Source: Paracoccaceae bacterium (GTDB taxonomy: Bacteria > Pseudomonadota > Alphaproteobacteria > Rhizobiales > Stappiaceae). From it: 54,446 bases of DNA. Position numbers and translations under genes: made by a program. Below the pieces are notes generated by a model. It saw nothing but the letters and a program-made list of their open reading frames with translations. It made no database searches and was not told the DNA's origin. The stretch's first letter is position 1; each line of letters starts with the position of its first letter. The DNA lies in NCBI GenBank assembly GCA_013373445.1, contig JABXHV010000103.1:1-54446 (forward strand). Direction: 5' to 3'. This document shows, in pieces, positions 1 through 8,237 of this stretch.

Positions 1-588
1 CTGTCGGCGCTCGACAAGAAGCTGCGTGACCAGATGCAGATCGAGCTGCGTCATCTGCACGAGAAACTCGGGATGACAACCGTCTATGTGACCCATGACC
101 AACGCGAAGCGCTGACGATGTCGGATCGCATTGCCGTGGTGAACCACGGCCGGATCATGCAGCTTGCGACGCCAAGGGACCTGTATGAACGCCCTGCAAA
201 CCGTTTCGTCGCAGACTTTATCGGCGACTCCACATTCCTGGATGTGACGCGAACAGCCGACGGCGTGTCCTACAATGGCATGCCGCTGAAATTCGCCGAA
301 ACGCCGCCAGACACGGCAACCCTGTCGTTGATGGTGCGACCCGAACGCATTGTGCTGTCGAGCGATGGACCGCGTGAAGGTGCCAACAACTTCTCTGCAA
401 CCGCTGCCGAGGTTGTGTATCAAGGCGACAGTTTTCTTTTGCACGCTCGTCTGGACGATGGCACGCAGATCGCCCTTCGCGGCGGTGTGCGCGGCGCCAG
501 CGTCTCCGCGCTTCCTGAGGTTGGCGATAAGGTCACATTGACCCTTGCACCTGAAGACACCGTCCTGATTGATGGAGGCGATGCCTGA
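1..588 (+). CDS. ABC transporter ATP-binding protein, PotA-like (5' end outside window)
   Basis: This is the C-terminal part of an importer ATPase. The window opens just after the Walker B region: the first codons read [11 protein letters not shown], the D-loop that follows the Walker B aspartate-glutamate. The H-loop follows in [16 protein letters not shown], and a TOBE-type regulatory domain fills roughly the last 110 residues (MVRPERI through the end). THDQ with a TOBE domain is typical of the spermidine/putrescine, Fe3+ and sulfate importer class, in which the ATPase couples ATP hydrolysis to two permeases on the cytoplasmic face. Both permease genes follow directly, so this is a PotABC-like operon; the binding protein is probably upstream of the window. 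The substrate cannot be read from this fragment. Confidence 0.93.
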   Translation: MSALDKKLRDQMQIELRHLHEKLGMTTVYVTHDQREALTMSDRIAVVNHGRIMQLATPRDLYERPANRFVADFIGDSTFLDVTRTADGVSYNGMPLKFAETPPDTATLSLMVRPERIVLSSDGPREGANNFSATAAEVVYQGDSFLLHARLDDGTQIALRGGVRGASVSALPEVGDKVTLTLAPEDTVLIDGGDA

Positions 589-589
589 T

Positions 590-1474
590 ATGTCAATGGT
601 CCGGGAAAATGAGACGGGTCTTCGCGTCGACGGGCAGCTTGAGCGACTGAAGCTTTTCGGGCTGAGTTCGCCGGCCTTGCTGATGATCCTGTTTGTGCTG
701 GTCTTGCCGGTGGGATGGCTCTTCTATGTGTCGTTCATCGGCGGCGATGGCCAATTCTCGCTCGAGAACTACGAGCGCATGCTGAAGCGACGTTCCTATG
801 CGCGGATCTTCAGCACCACGTTTGAGGTCAGCGTGCTGACCACCGGATTGTGTATCCTCATCGGTTATCCGCTTGCCTATTTCCTGGCCCAGCTGCCAGC
901 GCGTCTGGCGAACCTGTGCATGATCGCCGTTCTGCTGCCATTCTGGACGTCACTTCTCGTCAGAACCTATGCCTGGCTGGTCCTTTTGCAGAAAAAGGGC
1001 CTGGTCAACGACTGGGCGATTGCACTGGGGCTCTGGGACGAACCGATCAAGATGGTTCACAACATGACAGGTACATTGATCGGAATGGTGCACATCATGC
1101 TGCCCTTCCTCATCTTGCCGGTCTACGGATCGATGAAGGCCATCGACCAGAATTTTGTCAAGGCAGCATCCAATCTGGGTGCTAGCCCGACCAAGGCATT
1201 CTGGCACGTGTTTTTCCCCCTGACGCTTCCAGGACTTTTTGCCGGAACCTTGATGGTATTCATTCTTTGCCTCGGGTTCTTCGTCACGCCTGCCGTACTT
1301 GGCGGCGGTAAGGTCATCATGGTGTCGATGAAGATCGTCTCCAACATTGAACTCTTCGTCAGCTGGGGCGCGGCCAGTGCTTTGGGTGTTGTGCTTTTGA
1401 TCCTGACGTTTGCGATTTTGTTGGTTGCCTCTCGTTTCCTTAAGATGGACCAGATTGCCGGGGGAGGTCACTGA
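590..1474 (+). CDS. ABC transporter permease, PotB-like
   Basis: Inner-membrane permease of about 294 residues with about six hydrophobic segments, the first near residues 25-45 (SPALLMILFVLVLPVGWLF). The ATPase-docking EAA loop appears as AASNLGASPTKAFWHVFFPLTLPG. This matches the PotB/PotH type used for polyamines and related cations. Several starts are possible (TTG 569, ATG 572, 581, 590, 596). A GGAGG at 573-577 lies 12 bases before ATG 590, which falls one base after the upstream stop, so 590 is preferred over 581, which is only 3 bases from it. The stop overlaps the next start (ATGA), which implies translational coupling to the second permease. Confidence 0.9.
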   Translation: MSMVRENETGLRVDGQLERLKLFGLSSPALLMILFVLVLPVGWLFYVSFIGGDGQFSLENYERMLKRRSYARIFSTTFEVSVLTTGLCILIGYPLAYFLAQLPARLANLCMIAVLLPFWTSLLVRTYAWLVLLQKKGLVNDWAIALGLWDEPIKMVHNMTGTLIGMVHIMLPFLILPVYGSMKAIDQNFVKAASNLGASPTKAFWHVFFPLTLPGLFAGTLMVFILCLGFFVTPAVLGGGKVIMVSMKIVSNIELFVSWGAASALGVVLLILTFAILLVASRFLKMDQIAGGGH

Positions 1475-2295
1475 TGCTTGATTGGCTGAAGAAACCGGCG
1501 ACCGAAACCCAGATCACACATGGACAGCGCCTCTGGCTGTATGTGCTGGCGGTCATCATCATGTTTTTGCTGTTGGCGCCGACACTTATTGTTGTGCCCA
1601 TGTCGTTCTCGGACAGCCAGTATCTGGAGTTTCCACCTCAGACCTGGTCGTTGCGCTGGTACGAGAACTATTTCACCTCTCCGGACTGGATGCTGGCGAC
1701 CTGGACATCCCTGAAGACGGCATTTCTGACAATGCTGGTGGCGACCCCGATCGGAGTGCTCGCAGCCTATGGCCTGCACGCTTCCAATGTACGCTTTGTG
1801 AAGGTGGCCTACACGCTCCTGATCACACCGATGATGGTGCCGCTGGTGCTCGTCGCGATTGGCGTCTTCTATGTCTATGTGCAGGTGGATCTGCTCTACA
1901 CAATCACCGGTCTGGTCATGGCGCATACCATCCTGGCATTGCCTTTGGTGGTGATCGTGGTCAGCTCTGGCCTCAAGAGTTACGATATGAGCCAGGAGAA
2001 CGCCGCCCGCAGCCTGGGCGCACCGCGCTGGAAGGCCTTCTTGACGATCACCTTGCCGCAAATCCGTTTTGCGGTGGTGACAGCCGCGCTGCTGTCATTC
2101 CTGACATCCTTCGATGAGGTTGTCGTGGCCATGTTCATTTCAGGCGGTGAAAACCCGACACTGACGCGCAACATGTTCAATGCGCTTCGTGATCAGATCG
2201 ACCCGACAATCGCTTCGATTTCCACGATCATGATTTGTGTGACGACATTCATGATGGTGCTTGCGCAAATGTTCGGTCAAAAGAAGAACAAATAA
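1474..2295 (+). CDS. ABC transporter permease, PotC-like
   Basis: Second permease of the importer, 273 residues, with six predicted membrane spans; the first is near residues 22-45 (VLAVIIMFLLLAPTLIVVP). The EAA loop reads NAARSLGAPRWKAFLTITLP, and the motif SFDEVVVAMFISGG near residues 210-223 is typical of PotC/PotI proteins. The ATG overlaps the stop of the previous permease by four bases, and GGGGAGG at 1461-1467 supplies a ribosome site. It would pair with the upstream permease as a heterodimeric channel. No terminator follows directly; the cupin gene begins 82 bases downstream and may be co-transcribed. Confidence 0.9.
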   Translation: MLDWLKKPATETQITHGQRLWLYVLAVIIMFLLLAPTLIVVPMSFSDSQYLEFPPQTWSLRWYENYFTSPDWMLATWTSLKTAFLTMLVATPIGVLAAYGLHASNVRFVKVAYTLLITPMMVPLVLVAIGVFYVYVQVDLLYTITGLVMAHTILALPLVVIVVSSGLKSYDMSQENAARSLGAPRWKAFLTITLPQIRFAVVTAALLSFLTSFDEVVVAMFISGGENPTLTRNMFNALRDQIDPTIASISTIMICVTTFMMVLAQMFGQKKNK

Positions 2296-2377
2296 ACGCA
2301 CCTGTTTGCGGAGGTCCGGTGATCGCCGGACCTTCAACCTGCCCACCTTTCCAGCTGATTTGCTTTGGAGCCATTCA

Positions 2378-2734
2378 ATGATCGATCTACTTGTATTCAA
2401 GGACCTCGCCGCACAAGCGCTTGGACCTTTTGGAGACAAACCAACAACTTTGACAGAGGGGCAGCAGGAAGCCGCCACGATCCTGTGGACCTCTGCCGAT
2501 GAAACCACCAAGCTTGGCGTGTGGGAATGCACACCGGGCCATTTCACCGCAGACCGCACCAAGGGCGGAGAATATTGCCACATCATCGCAGGACGGGCAT
2601 CCGTCACCAATGCAGATGGCAATGGCACCAAGGAAGTCGGGCCTGGCGATCTTCTGGTTTTGCCGCAAGGCTGGACAGGTGAATGGATCGTCCATGAGCC
2701 AATGCGCAAGCTGTTTGTCATCGACGCCGCCTAG
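2378..2734 (+). CDS. Cupin-domain protein (DUF861/cupin_3-like)
   Basis: Small single-domain cupin of 118 residues. The two cupin motifs are recognisable: a first segment WECTPGHFTADRTKGGEYCHIIAGRASVT and a second GPGDLLVLPQGWTGEWIVHEPMRKLFVI. It resembles the short cupin_3 group, many of which accompany ureide, amino-acid or polyamine catabolic genes. Fewer metal-binding histidines are visible than in enzymatic cupins, so metal binding is uncertain. The ATG at 2378 is chosen because TTGGAG at 2365-2370 lies seven bases upstream and the domain begins soon after. It follows the importer genes, so a role in handling the imported compound is likely but not shown. A hairpin terminator follows. 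Confidence 0.82.
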   Translation: MIDLLVFKDLAAQALGPFGDKPTTLTEGQQEAATILWTSADETTKLGVWECTPGHFTADRTKGGEYCHIIAGRASVTNADGNGTKEVGPGDLLVLPQGWTGEWIVHEPMRKLFVIDAA

Positions 2735-2768
2735 TTGCCATCACCATTGATATCGGTGAGATCAAATC

Positions 2769-2806
2769 AGAGCCCGGTCGGTGTTAAAATCGAACCGGGC
2801 TCTTTG
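2769..2806 (+). terminator. Hairpin terminator after the cupin gene
   Basis: AGAGCCCGGT at 2769-2778 pairs with ACCGGGCTCT at 2794-2803, a ten-base perfect stem, followed by a short T-rich run. It sits 35 bases after the cupin stop and probably ends the importer-cupin transcript. Confidence 0.7.
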
Positions 2807-3030
2807 CGTTCAGCTTGATGAGCTTACGCGCGTCGCTGCCCTGATGTTGAAGTAGCGTGCGATGGCGAAGGCATGGTCCGATCCACACTGAATGGTATGA
2901 TGATGAAATGAAAATGGACCTCATGACCAGACCAATTGGCGGCTAGGATCGAGCCCATATTGACCGTATTGTGTTTGGCGAAATGCCATCCTCCAGCGGC
3001 TGGATAGGTTGGAAAGATCCTTGGTGCCTC

Positions 3031-4647
3031 ATGTCTGAATTTGACTTTATCGTTGTAGGTGCCGGTTCATCCGGCTGCGTTCTGGCCAACCGGTTGAGTG
3101 AGAATGGCAAGTTCAGCGTCCTGCTGCTGGAAGCTGGCGGCAGCGATCGCAATTTCTGGATCTGGATGCCGATCGGCTACGGCAAGACCTTTTATCGGCG
3201 CAGCGTCAACTGGATGTATCACACCGAGCCTGACCCGGGCATTGGTGGCCGTGTGTCCTATTGGCCGCGTGGCAAGGTTCTGGGCGGATCAAGCGCCATC
3301 AACGCCATGGTCTATGTCCGCGGCCAGCAGGAAGACTTCGACGGCTGGAAGCACCTCGGCAATCCAGGCTGGGGATGGGACGACGTTCTGCCCTATTTCA
3401 AGAAGCTGGAGACCAATGATCGAGGCGCCGATGAGTTCCGCGGCGGTGAGGGGCCTGTCTACATTTCCACCATGGACGGCAACCGCCATCCCTTGTGCAA
3501 GACCTTCGTGGAAGCCGGACAGGAGCTGCAGTACCGCTACAATCCTGACTTCAATGGCAAGAGCCAGGAGGGTGTCGGCAACTATCAGAATACCGTCAAG
3601 GGCGGGCTCAGGATGTCCGCAGCAAGAGCCTATCTCGCGCCGGCGCGTGGACGATCAAACCTCAAGATCGAGACAAACGCTCACGCGACGCAGATCCTCT
3701 TTGCTGGCAAGCGTGCCACTGGCGTTGCTTACACGCAAAAGGGCAAGCCGAAGGTGGCACGGGCGCGCCGCGAAGTGGTGGTGGCAGGCGGAGCGATAAA
3801 CTCGCCCCAGCTCCTGCAGTTGTCAGGCATTGGACCACAGCAGCTCCTGAGCGAACACGGCATTGACGTCATTCACGATGCGCAAGGTGTCGGGCGGCAT
3901 CTCCAGGACCATCTTTGCATCGACTATCTCTATCGTTCAAAGGTACCGACCCTCAACGAGCAGCTTTATCCCTGGTACGGCAAGATCTGGGAGGGGATGA
4001 AATACCTTCTGACGCGGCGTGGCCCGTTGTCTCTCGGTTTGAATCAGGCAGGTGGTTTCATTCGTTCGAAAGCCGAGTTGAAAAGCCCGAATATCCAGCT
4101 CTTCTTCTCTCCGGTCAGCTACACAAAGACACCTCCGGGCACGCGTCCGCTGATGAGCCCGGACCCATTCCCCGGCTTCCTTTTGTCGGCGCAGCCGATG
4201 AAGCCATCAAGCAGAGGTCATTTGGGTATTCGATCCGCTGATCCATTCGAAGCGCCAGAAATCCACCCAAACTATCTTTCGACCGATCATGACATTGAAG
4301 AGATGCTTGAATCGGCCAAGTTGCTTCGTCAGTTCGCGCAAACGCCGGCGCTGTCCAAAATCATCGCGGCCGAAATTGCTCCCGGCGCGCATGTCGTCTC
4401 GGATGAAGATCTGGTCACCGATCTTCGCCAACGAACGTCTACAGTGTTTCATCCGGTCAGCACATGCCGGATGGGCCCTGACCCATCGACAGATGTCGTC
4501 GACGCACGTCTAAAGGTCTACGGTGTTGAGGGTCTGAGGGTGGCTGACACGTCTATCTTTCCCACGCTGACTTCTGGGAACACCAATGCCCCGGCAATTA
4601 TGGTTGGCGAAAGAGCCGCAGACCTGATCCTCCAGGATCAACGCTGA
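3031..4647 (+). CDS. GMC-family FAD-dependent oxidoreductase (choline/alcohol dehydrogenase type)
   Basis: Flavoprotein of 538 residues, the usual length for BetA-like GMC enzymes, which oxidise primary alcohols to aldehydes. The N-terminal dinucleotide fold is clear (FIVVGAGSSGCVLANRL, residues 6-22). GMC signature 1 appears as GKVLGGSSAINAMVYVRG (81-98). The C-terminal active-site block contains VFHPVSTCRMG with the catalytic His474 and SGNTNAPAIMVGERAADLI with Asn517. ATG 3031 is chosen because the FAD fold starts within five residues; GTG 2971 and ATG 2983 would add an unconserved extension. It lies between the importer and the CoA-dependent genes and could supply their aldehyde or acid substrate. 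The specific alcohol cannot be inferred. Confidence 0.92.
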   Translation: MSEFDFIVVGAGSSGCVLANRLSENGKFSVLLLEAGGSDRNFWIWMPIGYGKTFYRRSVNWMYHTEPDPGIGGRVSYWPRGKVLGGSSAINAMVYVRGQQEDFDGWKHLGNPGWGWDDVLPYFKKLETNDRGADEFRGGEGPVYISTMDGNRHPLCKTFVEAGQELQYRYNPDFNGKSQEGVGNYQNTVKGGLRMSAARAYLAPARGRSNLKIETNAHATQILFAGKRATGVAYTQKGKPKVARARREVVVAGGAINSPQLLQLSGIGPQQLLSEHGIDVIHDAQGVGRHLQDHLCIDYLYRSKVPTLNEQLYPWYGKIWEGMKYLLTRRGPLSLGLNQAGGFIRSKAELKSPNIQLFFSPVSYTKTPPGTRPLMSPDPFPGFLLSAQPMKPSSRGHLGIRSADPFEAPEIHPNYLSTDHDIEEMLESAKLLRQFAQTPALSKIIAAEIAPGAHVVSDEDLVTDLRQRTSTVFHPVSTCRMGPDPSTDVVDARLKVYGVEGLRVADTSIFPTLTSGNTNAPAIMVGERAADLILQDQR

Positions 4648-4853
4648 TCGTCGCGCCAGTGCTTTAACCTGCAGGGCAGCCGGAGCGAACGCGCTTCGGT
4701 TGATAGCGACGCGCGTCTCATGGAACCGCGGAAATTGGGCGTTCTACTCAAGATATAGGCAAACTGAATAACGCACCACGGATTGTGCTATTACTCCGGG
4801 TCGCTGCTTTTGTGCCAAATGGTCTAAATTGCGAAATGACCTTGGAGCACTTA

Positions 4854-5996
4854 ATGACGAACGACTTGGATGGCCTGCTGGTCGTGTCAATCGAGCAGGC
4901 GGTTGCCGCGCCTTACCTGTCCGGTCGTCTGGCAGAAGCAGGTGCGCGCGTCGTCAAGGTGGAACGTCACGAAGGTGACTTTGCACGTGAATATGATCAT
5001 CTCGTTCATGGTGAAAGCGCCTATTTCGTCTGGTTGAACCGTGGCAAGGAATCCGTTTGTCTCGATCTGCGCGCTGATGAAGACAAGAGCGTGCTAGAGG
5101 GACTGCTCAAAAAAGCAGACATCTTCATTCAGAACCTGGCACCCGGTGCAGTAGATCGACTGGGTTTTTCTCCGGAGCGTCTGCGCATTGAGAACCCTGG
5201 TCTGATCACGGTCACGATTTCTGGCTACGGAGAAGATGGCCCCTATGCCAAGCTTAAGGCATATGACCTGCTGGTTCAGGCGGAGAGCGGTCTTTCCGCG
5301 ATTACGGGAAATGCTTCAGGCTCTGCGCGCGTCGGCGTCTCGGTTTGCGACATTGCCTGCGGAATGACTGCCCATGAAGCCGTCTTGCAAGCACTGATTG
5401 GTCGTGGCCGCACCGGAAAAGGGCGGCATATTTCAGTCAGCCTGTTCCACGCGCTCGCTGATTGGATGAACGTTCCCTATCTGCAGTTTGCCTATGGCGG
5501 AAAGTCGCCCGAAAGAAATGGTCTGACTCATCCAACAATTGCACCCTATGGCGCCTTTTCAGGTGGTGATGGCAAGCAGGTGCTTTTTTCCATCCAGAAC
5601 GAGCGGGAGTGGGTCCAGTTCTGCGAAAAGGTCCTTGGCCGTACCGAGATTGCGTCTGACCCAAAGTTCAATAGCAACTCCAATCGCGTGGCAAATCGCG
5701 GCGAACTGGACGGCATGATCGAAGACATCTTCTCACAATATTCGCGTGATGAACTGTCTAAAATGCTGCTCGATGCCGGTATTGCCCGCGGTCAGGTTTC
5801 CACGATGGAAGATCTGACACAGCATCCGCAGAACCGTTACGTAGAAGTAGATACGCCAACAGGCCCGGTGCGTATGCTTGCACCTGGTGCGTTGATGGAT
5901 GGCAAGACGCCTGAATATCGACCCGTGCCCGCCCTTGGCGAGCATTCCGAGGCAATTCGGCACGAGTTCTCGGCGGCAAACAAGGTTGCCGAATGA
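4854..5996 (+). CDS. Class III (CaiB/BaiF family) CoA-transferase
   Basis: Protein of 380 residues, the length of formyl-CoA-transferase-type enzymes, which move CoA between carboxylic acids through an aspartyl intermediate. Family landmarks are GLLVVSIEQAVAAPYLSGRLAEAGARVVKVE (residues 7-37), LNRGKESVCLDL (61-72), TISGYGEDGPY (121-131) and the region SVCDIACG, in which Asp166 aligns with the catalytic aspartate of formyl-CoA transferase. GGAG at 4844-4847 lies six bases before ATG 4854, favouring it over ATG 4836 or further upstream starts. The downstream acyl-CoA dehydrogenase, lyase and hydratase suggest that it activates a dicarboxylic acid such as itaconate, mesaconate or methylsuccinate. 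Substrate assignment is inference. Confidence 0.9.
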   Translation: MTNDLDGLLVVSIEQAVAAPYLSGRLAEAGARVVKVERHEGDFAREYDHLVHGESAYFVWLNRGKESVCLDLRADEDKSVLEGLLKKADIFIQNLAPGAVDRLGFSPERLRIENPGLITVTISGYGEDGPYAKLKAYDLLVQAESGLSAITGNASGSARVGVSVCDIACGMTAHEAVLQALIGRGRTGKGRHISVSLFHALADWMNVPYLQFAYGGKSPERNGLTHPTIAPYGAFSGGDGKQVLFSIQNEREWVQFCEKVLGRTEIASDPKFNSNSNRVANRGELDGMIEDIFSQYSRDELSKMLLDAGIARGQVSTMEDLTQHPQNRYVEVDTPTGPVRMLAPGALMDGKTPEYRPVPALGEHSEAIRHEFSAANKVAE

Positions 5997-6065
5997 CAGC
6001 TTTTCGGGACTTTGAGTCGGGTGGCGCGCCTTTGATTGGCGGGCTGAGGATTTTTCTGGCGCCCT

Positions 6066-6082
6066 GATAGTAATTTTATATG
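6066..6082. promoter_or_regulatory. Degenerate LysR-type box (ATA-N9-TAT)
   Basis: GATAG at 6066-6070, seven bases, then ATATG at 6078-6082. This fits the general T-N11-A LysR pattern and differs at two positions from the CATAG-N7-CTATG box found twice elsewhere in the window. It lies about 105 bases before the acyl-CoA dehydrogenase start. Weak on its own. Confidence 0.3.
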
Positions 6083-6185
6083 CCCTCTCGAGCCCATCGG
6101 GCCACTAGCATTGCCTGACTGATAAAACCGCAATGGGAGGAATGCTTCGCAGCCGGGAGGAGCGGAGCGTCGATCTTCCCGATGC

Positions 6186-7376
6186 ATGAGCTTAGGAAAC
6201 AGACCCTTGTCAATACCGAGCAGTTCCAGCGCTGAGCATGATGATCTTCGTGGTGCATTGCGCGCCCTGTGCGCCGAATATCCTGATGAGTACCATCGCA
6301 GGCATGCGGCAGCTGAGACCTATCCGGAGGAGTTCATCAATGCGTTGACCCAGGATGGTTGGCTCGCTGCGATGATCCCTGAGGAATACGGTGGCTCTGG
6401 TCTCGGTCTGACGGAAGCGTCCATCGTGATGGAAGAAGTGAACCGCTCCGGCGGCAATGCCGGACACTGTCATGGACAGATGTACAACATGGGTACTCTT
6501 CTCAGACATGGCTCAACCGAACAAAAAAGCGCCTATCTTCCGAAGATTGCTACAGGTGAACTGCGTTTGCAGTCGATGGCCGTGACGGAGCCGACCACCG
6601 GAACGGATACGACCAAGATCAAGACTGTCGCAAAGAAAAAAGGTGATCGCTACATCGTCAATGGCCAAAAGGTCTGGATCAGCCGTATTGAACATTCGGA
6701 CCTGATGATCTTGCTGGCCCGCACGACACCGATTGAAGAGGTCAAGCGCAAGTCTCTCGGCATGTCGATCTTCATCGTTGACCTAAAAGACGCGCTTGGC
6801 AACGGTATGAAGATCAGTCCGATAAAGAACATGGTCGGGCATGAAACATATGAAGTGTTCTTCGACAATCTCGAAATCCCGGCAGAAAACCTCATTGGCG
6901 AAGAAGGTATGGGCTTTCGGTATATCCTTGACGGTCTCAACGCCGAGCGGACGCTGATCGCAGCCGAGTGCATCGGTGACGCCTATTGGTTCCTGGAACG
7001 CGCCACCGCCTACGCCGGAGAGCGCGTCGTCTTTGACCGTCCTATCGGTCAGAACCAGGGTATCCAGTTTCCTTTGGCCCGGTCCTACGTGAATTTGGAA
7101 GCTGCCAATTTGATGCGCTTTGAAGCTTGTCGTCGTTTCGACGCCCAGCAGGATTGCGGCGCGCAGGCAAATATGGCCAAACTCTTGGCAGCGGACGCAT
7201 CCTGGGAAGCAGGTAATGCGTGTCTTCAGACCCATGGTGGCTTTGGTTTTGCGGAGGAATACGACATCGAGCGGAAGTTCAAGGAAACCCGCCTCTACCA
7301 GGTCGCTCCGATCTCAACCAATTTGATCTTGTCGTATGTGGGTGAGCATCTGCTCGGCCTGCCGCGGTCGTTTTGA
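6186..7376 (+). CDS. Acyl-CoA dehydrogenase family protein with relocated catalytic base
   Basis: Flavoenzyme of 396 residues predicted to make an alpha,beta double bond in an acyl-CoA thioester, passing electrons to ETF. Family blocks: PEEYGGSGLGLTEASIVMEE (65-84), MAVTEPTTGTDTT (131-143), KVWISRIEHSD (162-172) and LQTHGGFGFAEEYDIER (347-363). The usual C-terminal catalytic glutamate (YEG) is replaced by Tyr371-Gln372-Val373. A glutamate is present at position 254 in LNAERTL, the helix-G position used as base by isovaleryl-CoA and long-chain dehydrogenases. It starts a tight operon, its stop lying two bases before the lyase start. No clear ribosome site precedes ATG 6186, so the start is tentative. 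Methylsuccinyl-CoA or another branched C5 acyl-CoA is a plausible substrate. Confidence 0.9.
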   Translation: MSLGNRPLSIPSSSSAEHDDLRGALRALCAEYPDEYHRRHAAAETYPEEFINALTQDGWLAAMIPEEYGGSGLGLTEASIVMEEVNRSGGNAGHCHGQMYNMGTLLRHGSTEQKSAYLPKIATGELRLQSMAVTEPTTGTDTTKIKTVAKKKGDRYIVNGQKVWISRIEHSDLMILLARTTPIEEVKRKSLGMSIFIVDLKDALGNGMKISPIKNMVGHETYEVFFDNLEIPAENLIGEEGMGFRYILDGLNAERTLIAAECIGDAYWFLERATAYAGERVVFDRPIGQNQGIQFPLARSYVNLEAANLMRFEACRRFDAQQDCGAQANMAKLLAADASWEAGNACLQTHGGFGFAEEYDIERKFKETRLYQVAPISTNLILSYVGEHLLGLPRSF

Positions 7377-7378
7377 CA

Positions 7379-8236
7379 ATGAGTGTGACGGTGGACCTGA
7401 AATCTGATCGACTGATGTTCCCGTTGTTCGTGCCTGCGACGCGGCCGGACCGTATCGAGAAGGCGAGGGTTTGCGGTGCAAGCTTTGTGATCGCCGATTT
7501 GGAGGATGCTGTTGCACCAGGCGATAAGGAGACTGCGCGCAACACCCTAGCGGAGCTTCAGCTCGGCGAGAGTGGTGCGCCAGTTTGCGTCCGCATAAAT
7601 GGCGTCGGAACACCTTGGTTCGAGGAAGATCTCGCCATGGTGGCGAAAAGCAGCTTTGCTGGTCTGGTTTTGCCGAAGGCTGAAGACAGCAAGCAGCTCA
7701 ATGTCATTCATCACGCTCTACCGCCTGAAATGGTGTTTTTCGGTATTGTAGAGACGGCGCTTGGATTGGGCTGTGTGCGCGATTTGGCCCCTCAGTTGGA
7801 TCGTTTGTTCTTTGGTTCCCTCGACTATGCTGCAGATCTCGACTGCGCACACACGATCCCTGCTTTGGCCCATGCACGTGCTGAGATTGTTTTGGCCGCG
7901 CGAATGGCGCAAAAGCCCGGTCCATTGGACGGCGTGACCGCAGACACCAAGAATCTTGACCTGATTGAAAAGGAAGCTGCCTATGGCTCCGAACTCGGGT
8001 TCAAGGGCAAGCTTTTGATCCATCCGGCGCAGCTATCGCCGGCCATGGCAGGGTTTCGCCCAAGTGATGACGAGCTTGCCTGGGCGATGAAGGTTCAGGG
8101 AACGATCGACGATGCAGGTGTCGCTAAAGTCGATGGAGAGATGGTTGATGCTCCTGTGATTGCTCGAGCAAAACTTTTATTGGCGAGAGCTGCTGAGGCT
8201 TCACCGAAAAATACTGACAAAACTTCTGAGGAATAA
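7379..8236 (+). CDS. CitE/HpcH-family CoA lyase (citramalyl/malyl-CoA lyase type)
   Basis: TIM-barrel lyase of 285 residues that would cleave a beta-hydroxyacyl-CoA to a 2-oxoacid plus acyl-CoA. Visible family motifs: SFVIADLEDAVAP with Glu42-Asp43, VRING with Arg73, GLVLPKAED (95-103), GIVETALGLG with Glu125 (metal ligand), FFGSLDYAADL with Asp149, and GKLLIHPAQL near 210-219. With a CoA-transferase and a MaoC-like hydratase beside it, (S)-citramalyl-CoA lyase forming pyruvate and acetyl-CoA is the best guess; malyl-CoA lyase or CitE proper are alternatives, but no citrate-lyase alpha or gamma subunit is present. ATG 7379 is preferred over TTG 7373. The stop is one base before the next start. 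Confidence 0.88.
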   Translation: MSVTVDLKSDRLMFPLFVPATRPDRIEKARVCGASFVIADLEDAVAPGDKETARNTLAELQLGESGAPVCVRINGVGTPWFEEDLAMVAKSSFAGLVLPKAEDSKQLNVIHHALPPEMVFFGIVETALGLGCVRDLAPQLDRLFFGSLDYAADLDCAHTIPALAHARAEIVLAARMAQKPGPLDGVTADTKNLDLIEKEAAYGSELGFKGKLLIHPAQLSPAMAGFRPSDDELAWAMKVQGTIDDAGVAKVDGEMVDAPVIARAKLLLARAAEASPKNTDKTSEE

Positions 8237-8237
8237 G

